DNA from: Symsagittifera roscoffensis
Taxonomy: Eukaryota; Xenacoelomorpha; Acoela; Convolutidae
NCBI RefSeq assembly: GCF_963678635.1
Contig: NW_026971105.1
Coordinates: 186,001-250,000 of the forward strand
Direction of reading: 5' to 3'
Length of the DNA stretch: 64,000 nucleotides
The position numbers and the translations under genes were made by a program. The notes under the pieces were generated by a model. The model was given only the letters and a program-made list of their open reading frames with translations, ran no database searches and was not told the DNA's origin. Position 1 is the stretch's first letter. Each line of letters begins with the position of its first letter. Shown one piece after another: positions 55,192-64,000 of the stretch.

Positions 55192-58100
55192 TTACTTGGT
55201 TAGAGAATTGCATTGTATTTGCTCGTCTCCTGTTGGCTCCCAGCTGTTACAGACTATCCTTGCAAAATGATGTTCGTTTATAGCATCAAGCAATCGGCCA
55301 TGTGCATTGAGAAATATAACTTCTTCATCAAATGGTCCATTGGGTTCATCTGTACAGTTTACATAACAATCAAGAAATTTTTACGTGTTTTTTTTCTTCA
55401 ACAAAAATTTCAACATATTGTCCGACTTTTTTTTACGTTCTTGCTATCATCTAAACCTAAAGGAACCATCCCAAAGGAAACAACTGAAAAGCATATAAGA
55501 AGGCCTCGACCGCCTCCTTTTGGTTTCAATTCACTGAAAACGCGTTCAAAAAGCAAAAGTCGATCTTTCATATGCAAATTATATTTTCAACTTGTGCTTT
55601 TATCAATAATCCAATAAATGTACTGATTTTGGATCAACTATGAGATGCAGAGAACAAAAACCATCCTTGGGATAACTTAGGATTCAAAAATATCCGAAGA
55701 GGGATTCTACCGACTTACTTGTATACCAAGGCATACCACAGTCGTACATCTTCACGAGTTCATTGGTTTCCTTGCTGATCAGCTGTCGTGTATCCCAATT
55801 CAGTTCAAAACCAGTCCAAAACCAGGAAGGGCCCAGAGGCTAGGTAGAAGCAACAATAATCGTTTTGACATGAACTATTATATGAACACGCATTTTCAAA
55901 TTTCTATGGCTCGGTGAGAAATTTGATTTAGTTGTTTTTTTTTTTGAAAAAAAAAATCTGATGCAAAACAAAACTTAAAAAGGGTAGATAAACGTATAGC
56001 GCATCATTGAACAGAGAATAAAAAGACGCATACAGGTTGATGTTTTAAAAAGGACTTAGCTTTAACTGAAAACCAACTATTCGATAAATTTTAGTTACCT
56101 CCTTATCTGCAACCTTCCACCTTTATGTAAAGGTTGAGCCGGTGTAAAATCAGCTGAAAGTTGAAACTAATCAAGAATACCTAAAGAATACCTCTTAACC
56201 CTTAATATTCTTTTCGCCAAAGGGGAACAATTTCGTTTAAACTTTTACCCATAAGTTATTGATTCAAAATGAGTTTTTGCTCCAAACTTTTTATAAAATG
56301 TAGCTTGTGCTTCAGAAATATGACTTAAAATATCGAAAAGTGAATAAAGTTTTCAGGTATGACTTTTGTATTTTTCTTAATTATTTGCACGAACGCTCAT
56401 TTTATTATATTTACTGCAAATTGTGAATCATCTAATATTAAAAAACAATCGAAACCGTTTTCTCGGTCCCAAGAAAATTATCTGCTTCGCTTACAGAGGT
56501 CAAAAAATCTCCCGTTGCGCTGTAAGAACCAGTGAAAAGGGTCGAATTGACGGCTTGACAGGCGCTTTTTGCCTGCATTCGACTGTTTGTGGTTTTTTGC
56601 AACTGAACAGCGCGTTTTTTCAAAGATTTCACGACATAACAATCGCAATCGGCTGACACGTCATTATTTGTCAAAAAACTCAAACGCTCTTTGTAATAGC
56701 AAGCTCGTCTTTGTTGTCGGGTTATGACCACTCGCGAAACGGATCCACAAGGATTGGCAGTTACATCTTCCCATGCCGACCATTCGTAGCTGACTTTACT
56801 GTCGAGATCACAAACGCCAGAATCAGGTTGCGATTCTCCGTTGACGAAACATTGGAAGTCCGGAGGAGCCGCGTGGTAGATCTGATCAACACTAAACAAA
56901 GCAAAAAATTAAACAGATACTCTTGAAGACAAAACTTAAAGAAAAAATACTATGGGTTTTATGTGTTGATACAAGTTTAAAGTTGTCTTTAAATTTCATC
57001 AAAAACTGTGAATTTGAAAAGAAAATTCAGGGTTCATTCTGCCAAAGCGATAGCGTGGCATAGAACCTAGGCAAAACAGTTTATTAATTTTTGGTAGCTT
57101 TTGAAAACTTATCAGAGACTTAGCTAAAGCTGCTACCTGTTCGTTAGTTATTGTTTTTGTTACACTGATGTGGGTGAAAATCTAACAAAAAGTTTCTAAA
57201 CAATTTTTTTCAGATAAAAGTTGTATTGAACAAAACTTAAGATATATCCACTCATGCACAGATGCTTTTCTCAGCATGTTACCACAATTATTTAATTGAT
57301 TCGGTTAAGTTCTTATCGTTAAGAGAAAAAAAATGCACATGTTATTTTCTGAAAGCCATAGTTTTTGTTATAAAATGTAGACGTCGCTGTTTATTCCGGA
57401 GAGCTTCTCTCAATCTTTTCTCCTGATTGAAATCAAAATTTCAGATTTGAGAGACTAATTTTTGAGAAAATTATAAAATTTCAAAAATGGTCAAAAACTG
57501 TAATAGTTCACTTATTCTGGTTGTAATAAATTTTTCTGAAAAAAAGAGAAGCATAGACGCTTATGCAGAGAGTGTCACAGAACCTGTTTAAGAGTATTGA
57601 ACGAAGTGAGTACACTTATATAGGTCTCGCTGATTTTTTTTCGATTAAACTCAAATTTTCACAGTTGGGAGGTTGATTTCCAAAAAAGTTTCAGAAAATG
57701 GTCAAAAGTCACAAACATGACTTTTCCGAGGACCATAAATTCCTTCTGGTACAAATATTAAAAATTTTTTTGCCATAGTCGCGATTAAAGGAGATCTTAT
57801 CACAACTCGTTCACTCCATTGAACCCAAAATCTCAGTTTTGTGTCGGTATTTGTCGAAAGATTCAAAACGGTCAAAAGTCTAATAAATGACTTTTCTAGG
57901 GATCATACAATTTCATGGAAAAACAGATTTGAGAGTGCAGTTTTCCAGAAATTTCAAAATCGTTGTTTTTCGGGAGAGCTTCTCTCAACCCTTTCTTTTG
58001 ATTGAACCCAAAATCTCAAATTTGCAAAATTTGTAGTACTTGATTTTTCGAGGAGTTAAATTTGTCTGGAGAAAAAATTGAGCATAGCTGTTTTTATAAG

Positions 58101-60184
58101 GGAGCTTCACACAACCTGTTCTTTCGATTGAACTCGAAACTTCAGATTTCTAAGGGTAACTTCCGAGAAGGAACAAAAAATTTCGAAACCTTCAAAAACA
58201 CTATTATTTGACTTTTCCGAGGACCATATTACACTTTTGATAAAATGAGCCATGCAGCTCATCCAGCGCAGCTTCATAATCCATCCTTTTGATAATTTTA
58301 AAGAAAAAGCAAAAAAAAAATTTAAAACGGACAAAAATTTTCAAAATTAAGCTCCGGGTGCAATTTTTTAAATGGTATCAAAATTTTTCATTCAGAAAAT
58401 GGCGAAACCGAAATTGAAAACATGTCTACAAAATCCACTTTTTGCAAAAAAAAACTCCCTTAGGCTTTAGAAAAACTCTCCTACATATACACATATATGC
58501 AAAAAAAAGCAATGGACTTGTCTACACGCTATATAAATATTCGCCCACAAATGAAAAATGAAAGAAAAAGTGCGAGAACATCCTACATAATTGCAGTCTT
58601 ACAAACAACTTCTCACAGTTATTTATTTCGGAAGCTTTGTCTTAAACAATCAATTGAAATTGAATTTGTACAATAATTAACTAACTGATAAAAAAGTTTA
58701 TATAAACGTATTGAGAAGTCAGAAAATATTAACAAAACTCTGACATATCTTATGCCAATTTTGGATCAAAAAACAAAACGAGCGAATCGAAAGTATGAGT
58801 ATGCAACGCTTAACTACTAGAGTTTTCTCCAGAAAAAAAACCCGAAACCTACGCAAAGGTATCAATTTATCGCAGAACAAATAAGTAGATGATGGCCTTC
58901 TAGGAGTTGGTCAAATTTTAGGTTACGAAAAAAAAATTTAAAACGCTGGAATTTTTAGTCACGGGACATAGACTTTGCATATTTTAAGTTTCAAGCTCTT
59001 AAGCACTCGATATGTTTTGGCACGTTTTTCAGTTTTACTTTACATCTAATAGAGATTAACGATTCCAATTCTGACAGGTGATAGAAGAAACCGATTTTTT
59101 AAAGAAACTTGCCTAATAAACAAACGCATAAGAAAATCAGATTGTGCTCTGGTCATCTAAGCAGAGGACGTCAGAGAGGTGCTCCCAGAGCCAAAAAATA
59201 CGCTCAAACAGATGAAGCTTTTTCAATTTTCAAGCTACAATCTAAGTCGGCTATATTTTTGTCCTTCTTATAAAAAATAACTTAAATTTTTGATAGACTC
59301 TTAGACAGAATAAAGTTGAAAGTTCGGCTGTTTTGAAATAAAAAACAAAAAAGCAGAATAATGATTTCATTTTGTAGCTCAGTACTTTTTTGTATTTTTT
59401 TTTATTAAAAAGGAAACTATTTAAGGGCCTAGCTTAGTTCTATACTCTTCTAACGAGCACTTTTAGGTCCAACGTTCGAAACAAGGTCTGCTGCTTGCGA
59501 TGACACCATTCGGACGCCCTCTACTTAAATGGCCAAACAATGACTGGAAAAAAATGCTTTAATATCTAGGAATCGTATAGAAAACAAATGAATTGTGAAA
59601 AGTTTTATTCTTTTAATCTCTTGAAAAACAAAAGTTGCAGGTTTTATGTCCGATGACTGTCTAAGCAGTATAACTGCGGATCAAAATCACCTTTTATTTT
59701 TTGAAGGCTCTTGCAGATCGATGAAAACTTTTCAATTGAAATAATTGAAAAATATTCACATAAATGTCATATGAAATTTAAAATTTTATGCAGATTTAAT
59801 TCTAATAAAATACGAAGAATTTATGAATCTAGTGGTTGCTAGATAGCTCCGTTAAATAGTTTTGTCTGAATTATCTAATCAAATGATTTTCCTTTACCTT
59901 TGATGCACTTCAGAGTTGTGTTTGTTGTTGTTGTGCCCTTGGTCAATTTGAAGACATCTTTGATTGTAGTTACCTATTATTTTGAAGAAAAAAAACACAT
60001 TAGTGAACTTTTCGAAACTTCTTCTCACCCAGGCGAATAGCGTGACTAAAAAAATATTAAAATATTAGTTCTACAGCTACTACACTCTTGGATCTTCTTA
60101 CCATGACCAAAGTCGTGGTTGTATGGTATAGCTATCGCGACCAATTTTCAAAAATCCTAGGTCGGTCTTGATACAATAAGCAAG
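55192..60184 (-). CDS. Secreted/membrane protein with TSP1-like and C-type-lectin-like domains (multi-exon)
   Basis: Minus-strand exons with matching phases: 60184-60102, 60045-60029 (17-nt micro-exon), 59973-59898, 56891-56495, 55839-55719 and 55349-55192 (stop TAA). All introns are GT-AG; two are only 55-56 nt and one is about 3 kb. The protein runs AYCIKTDLGFLKIGRDSYTI, a Cys-containing linker, a TSP1-like stretch (YEWSAWEDVTANPCGSVSRV ... RRAC), then a C-type-lectin-like domain: MQAKSACQAVNSTLF, SWFWTGFELNWDTRQL (WIGL position), PWYTNEPNGPFDEEVIFLN (an EPN motif, usual in mannose-type Ca2+ binding) and ARIVCNSW. The usual WND is LLDAIN, so calcium binding is doubtful. It is extracellular by composition. 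The 5' end is not certain; the TAA may instead overlap a GTAACG donor. Confidence 0.7.
57380..58340. repeat. Degenerate tandem repeat in a 3-kb intron
   Basis: The words GAGAGCTTCTCTCAA, ATTGAACCCAAAATCTCA and TGACTTTTCCGAGGACCATA recur in diverged form about every 170-230 bp (for example 57400, 57565, 57790, 57965, 58085). It lies wholly inside the large intron (56892-59897) of the lectin-like gene. Confidence 0.7.
58341..59890. other. Intronic AT-rich sequence
   Basis: This is the rest of the large intron. No open frame or repeat of note. Confidence 0.4.
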
Positions 60185-60834
60185 CTAGTCATGCAATTTT
60201 TGATAATGAGCTTCTGAAACGTTTATAGTCATACAACTTCCCACTATGATTTTTGTATTACTGAGATATTTTTCAAAAAAAAAAGTTTTTTTTTTACAAA
60301 AAAAATTGAATTTTCAATTATTTATAGGCGATTTCATGATTGATTTACATTATGTTATCAGAACTAATTTTAAAGTCTACTATCTGCAGAAACAAAAATC
60401 GATTTTTGCTGCAAAAAAAACTGTTTTTCATGATTTTCAATACTATAAAAACTATAGTCAAAGCGTCAAAATTTCAAAAACTGAGGAAACAAATAGTCCT
60501 AACAAATGAAAGAAAAAATTGGGGCAACTTTTTTGTGTAAAACAGATTTTTCCCCTTCTGTGCTATTTAATGATAAGATAAAGAATAAATCTGCCAAAAA
60601 TAGGCCGGGATTCGAAAGTCTTTAAGCTTTTGAAGAAGGCATTTGAATGACCGCAAACTTTTTTTAAAGCTGTGTGGGTAATTCCAATTTAATTTTTTTT
60701 AACGGCAAATATCCAATTGCAGTTTATCTACATAATAATCTTGCACTTAAACAGTGGTTTCTTTAGATCAGCCAACTTTTGATTTTTGTGTACAATTCTT
60801 ATCAATTTTAATTCAAGGAGAAAGTTTCACTCAC

Positions 60835-60990
60835 ACTTTTCATACAAAAAGAAAAATCTAGTCACAAATTTAAATACAACTAGAAAAAGCTACTCACACA
60901 CTTTCATAGAACGAGAAAATCTAGTCACACATTTTCTCATAATGAGAAAATGCTAGTCGCAGTAATTTTTTCACAACAAGAAATCGGTAG
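60835..60990. repeat. Short tandem repeat AGAAAATCTAGTCACACA
   Basis: About four diverged copies of an element of roughly 35-45 bp (GAAAAATCTAGTCAC, GAAAAAGCTACTCAC, GAAAATCTAGTCACAC, GAAAATGCTAGTCGC) lie in an intron between candidate exons. Confidence 0.75.
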
Positions 60991-60999
60991 TCGTGTTAC

Positions 61000-61202
61000 C
61001 AACGAATTGTTGGACATGTGAAGTGCTTTTTCGATGGGTGAAATTGCAATAATAGTATTTTCTGACAACCCAGGCTTGTAGACAGTCGAGACCAAAACTT
61101 AGCACTCTCAATTTTTATAAACTGATGAGATCTGTCCGCGACCGGCAAAACCCAGGAAGTGTTTTGCGCTACCAGTGTCATGAAATAATAACCATGGCTT
61201 AC
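61000..61202 (-). CDS. Probable upstream exon of the lectin-like gene
   Basis: The exon is open throughout from a strong acceptor (TCAATTTTTCTTTAG, 61203) to a donor (TTCGTTG|GTAACA). It reads SHGYYFMTLVAQNTSWVLPV, then KFWSRLSTSLGCQKILLLQF and HFTCPTIR. It is Cys-containing and ends in phase 2. That phase matches a shorter form of the next exon (start at 60131, C|TATACC) but not the longer one (60184), so either the acceptor choice varies or an exon is missing between them. Confidence 0.5.
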
Positions 61203-61203
61203 C

Positions 61204-62078
61204 TAAAGAAAAATTGACCGCCAATTGACTGCCAATCTTACTTCCAATTATAAATTTTCTTTTTGTTTTCTTTGTATATTTTTATGAGCAACATGGAAGT
61301 TCTTAGATTAAATTTATGTTTCAACAGGATAGTAAAATTCGACTTCTACAATTTATGCATCTTTAGTATTACCTTCTGTTATAGATTTTTTATGACAACT
61401 TCCTAAAAAAAATTCGAGTTTCAGATGGAAGATATTGACACATGTTTCAATTGAAAAAGTTGTTAGCATCCATCCGAGTTAACATATTTATCACCCATTA
61501 CAGATGAACTTCTTCGTCTAATATTACTTCGCTCCGCTCATTTTGTTCATTTCATTCGTTTCACTTATTCAGTTTGCTAGCTGTCTTTTTAAGCCCAGGG
61601 TGTAATTTTGATTAACACACAACTGCAATAGGCGTATTCTAAAACAAAACTAAAATAAAACTGAAATAAAACTAGGGCAAATTTCAGTGAAAAAACAGTT
61701 ATAATAGTAATAAAAGGAGATTAAAAAACTATGTAGACTATGAAATAGCAAATCTCGAAAATGAAAATCAAGGAAGATCTCACTAGGTTGCCTTGTATGG
61801 AAAAAAACAAGGTGGGTTATCAATGAAATCAAATAAAGGCAGCTAATCAGCAAATTCAATTTGTTTTTGGAGAAAGTATAAATTATTTTCCAATTGGAAG
61901 TGCATGCACAGATGCTGATCCAACAGTTAGCACGAATAACTATACTGAATTTATTAAGGGTAAGGAAAAAAGATAACTTATTGAAATCCTTGCGTTTCTC
62001 TTTAGTGAATTTATCTTACATCATCATCAGGGGAAAAAAATAAGGAATTAGGTCGAACCTCAACACTAATGAAAAAAT
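61204..62078. other. AT-rich stretch, possible intron
   Basis: No exon with matching phase was found between 61203 and the next open segments. It contains low-complexity TTCATTTCATTCG and AAAACTAAAATAAAACTG runs. Confidence 0.4.
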
Positions 62079-62216
62079 TTATAAATTATGATCCTGACCA
62101 TTAACAAACTTCTGTACAGACTCTGGTAAGTTGGGAATGTATTTAACAATTCTACCTTTAAAAACATTAATAAAAAAGTGTGCTACAGAAGTCGATGAAA
62201 AAAACACAGGAGCCAT
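62079..62216 (-). CDS. Small ORF, 45 codons, unknown
   Basis: ATG to TAA: MAPVFFSSTSVAHFFINVFK, then GRIVKYIPNLPESVQKFVNG and QDHNL. The balanced composition, a hydrophobic N-terminal half and an amphipathic NLPESVQKFV end look more protein-like than random AT-rich sequence. No family is recognised. It lies on the same strand as the lectin-like gene and could be a separate micro-protein. An internal AAAG|GTAGAA could also serve as a donor. Confidence 0.3.
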   Translation of the reverse strand: MAPVFFSSTSVAHFFINVFKGRIVKYIPNLPESVQKFVNGQDHNL

Positions 62217-62499
62217 ATAAATAACTATGCTACAGAGTAGAAAAAAGAACTTAAAAGAAAATTTTGGGACTTAGAAAACCTATATATTTTAATCAAAAAC
62301 CTTGTGCATGAGTTAACGCTAAAACCAAGCGAATTTTGAAACATATTTCACTCAGCTACACCAAAGGAAACAATTTTTCTACTCTGATACTTTCTTACAC
62401 ATAATTTGCATCTGATAACCTTTCAACAATAATACAAGCGGCTTTCACTAATTCTATAATTGGCGGTTTTACAATAACATATGAAGAACGGGTAACAGG

Positions 62500-62653
62500 G
62501 AGAAAACTTACAAGAAAACAAAAAGGAATCAGGAGCTGATTTAGATATATCGGGAAACATCATGCGCCGAATATGTTGATGAGTTTTTGTCCATAATAGA
62601 AATAAAAACACATTGTTATAGAGCAAAGCTAAAATTTCAATTAACCACATCAA
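62500..62653 (-). CDS. Possible first exon with signal-anchor sequence
   Basis: It starts ATGATG and reads MMWLIEILALLYNNVFLFLL, a 20-residue hydrophobic signal or anchor, then WTKTHQHIRRMMFPDISKSA, ending TTTTCTT|GTAAGT (good donor, phase 1). It would suit the N-terminus of the lectin-like gene, but no exon linking its phase to 61202 was found, so this remains a guess. Confidence 0.3.
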
Positions 62654-62699
62654 ATTTATATATCATAAGATCTAAGATACCAAAATGATTACACAAAGC

Positions 62700-64000
62700 C
62701 AAGACTATTAATATTTTGAATACATACAAAGCCAACCCAGCAAATGCAAAATGGGCTTACATAAAAATGAAACAGAGTTGCAACACCTACTTCAAATGAT
62801 GAACGAATTAATCTTTAGAAAAAGGACATTAAAAAATTCTCGACTACTAATCACATTATAGTAGCCAGCACACCTTCTATTGGTATTATATAGTGTCACA
62901 GACAATACAAAAAAATAACGGCATATTTGGGCGAAAGAACAGTAAGAACCATGAGTGAAAATTGAGTATATAAAAAAATTAGTGTGTGAAATAGTAATTC
63001 TAGATGATGGAAATAAGGGAGGAACTGATTGGACTGCATTTTATGCAAAAGACAATGACAGTTACTATTTTGATCAATTTTAGGAATCACTAGGTGATTT
63101 CTTGTTGAAGAGTGTATAAGCTATTTATTAGGATAACAAGAAAATAGTTATTTTCAAGGCGGTTCTCAATATTTTTTTTTTTGATATTTGATGTTTCAGA
63201 AATAGTTGTGGTTACTCAGTTCTCTAGATAACTTTTAGTAAAAAGTTTGCAATAGTATGTGAAATAATAAATCTATTTGTTGACTCTCCAATTTATGGCT
63301 TTCTTTGTCCACTTTTGGTGTTTTGTTTCTCACAAACTTAACCATTCTTGCAACAAAAACATATGCTCGAGCAAACTGTATTGAAAATTAATAAAGAAAA
63401 AATTTTTACGACTTCATATTCAATCATCATTTGCGTAGTTTAAAAAATGGATATTGCAGAAAAATTTTATTCATATATTGTTGTTATTATAAAAAAAATG
63501 AAGAAAAATTAAATTTTCCAAACAATTTTGAAGCACCAATATGAGATTAATAACTTCTTGAATTTTTTGGTGGAACGATTCATAGGATAGAAACTCGTTA
63601 ATCATATCTTAAAACACTAACAAATGCTTCAAATCCATCTAATTGCTTTGCGGTTGTTGTGTATTACAATTTTATTGAATAATCAAGCCCAAAATATGGC
63701 ATTGGATGATATACCGTAAAAACAAGATATTCGCTATGTTTAGTGAGTATTTAACTCTTTTGGTTTCGCTAGAAAACAGTTTTGGAGACTTTTTTGGATA
63801 ATTTGATGGAATTTATTGGATTGCCAAATAAACTGAAACCTGACAAAAAACTTTGAATTGTTGCAATTGGTCTGAATTTATTTCAGAAAAGCATAACGAG
63901 ATTAGAATTTTGGGTTGAGCATCTAGATGAATAAAAAAAAAAATCCAATGCTAATGAACTTTCAGGAAGATCCCACAACCAATCTTGAAGAACGTGGTTC
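62700..64000. other. AT-rich stretch, no gene recognised
   Basis: The sequence is very AT-rich, with only short, low-complexity open stretches. No RNA gene, repeat match or splice-supported exon was seen. Confidence 0.4.

Noticed and set aside
55213-55617. 134-codon plus-strand ORF with hydrophobic stretches
   Set aside because: It overlaps the minus-strand lectin exon, whose phase and motifs are stronger. The hydrophobic look comes from the T-rich tract before the acceptor of that exon.
56423-56926. Plus-strand frames over the TSP1-like exon
   Set aside because: Antisense of an exon with matching splice phases and recognisable TSP1/lectin motifs.
1-64000. CRISPR arrays, tRNA or rRNA genes, bacterial operons
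   Set aside because: No regularly spaced short repeats with unique spacers, no cloverleaf with A/B boxes and no rRNA-like core were recognised by eye; the window is eukaryotic.

Overview
The window is eukaryotic and almost certainly from an invertebrate animal. The flanks are AT-rich and intron-rich, with GT-AG introns as short as 55-56 nt. There is one credible secreted C-type-lectin-like gene. The middle third is packed with LTR-retrotransposon sequence. I cannot name the species from sequence alone. A small crustacean-like or tunicate-like genome is a guess from the short introns and the TCAGT-type initiator, nothing firmer.

Layout. (1) 1-4440: a tandem array of units of about 1 kb on the + strand. 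Three short open, frame-conserved segments recur in the same order, so this may be a small duplicated gene family rather than plain satellite. (2) About 5000-9310, - strand: several protein-like but interrupted tracts of unknown family (signal-like hydrophobic segment, charged stretches, Cys-rich stretch), probably one decayed gene or element. (3) 9300-10285: non-coding, with a short AACACTA repeat and hairpin. (4) 10285-22910: four copies of a retrotransposon 5' region (long leader or LTR full of CCCTCCG motifs, then the start of gag), arranged as a duplicated dimer. (5) 22915-29105: a second Ty3/gypsy-like element on the - strand, nested in the gag of the + element. (6) 29111-36650: the rest of the + element (zinc knuckle, protease, reverse transcriptase, RNase H, integrase, then a 3' region with an OARD1-like macrodomain). 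(7) 37080-43430: further retroelement-like coding sequence with two SGNH-hydrolase-like segments (GTND and GSND) and an internal duplication, ending at a 200-N assembly gap. All of these elements are broken fossils.

(8) 43430-46400: mostly featureless, with one small two-exon gene candidate and one perfect hairpin. (9) 46417-52890: a tandem array of 2.8 kb units (two full copies, a third with an internal deletion). Each full unit carries on the - strand a TATA/CCAAT/CRE promoter, a short signal-peptide-like ORF, a fragment resembling the 'FRALA' protein of Polinton-type elements, and a two-exon Myb/SANT-like gene. (10) 53200-53600: possible exons on +. (11) 55192-60184 (perhaps to 61202 or beyond), - strand: a multi-exon gene with matching exon phases encoding a TSP1-like segment followed by a C-type-lectin-like domain. 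(12) 61200-64000: AT-rich, with one small ORF and a possible signal-anchor exon.

The parts of most biological interest are the accessory domains carried by the retroelements (macrodomain and paired SGNH-like segments), the dimeric array of leader-gag units with dense CCCTCCG clusters and twin 63-nt exon-like modules, and the two tandem gene-like arrays at the edges.
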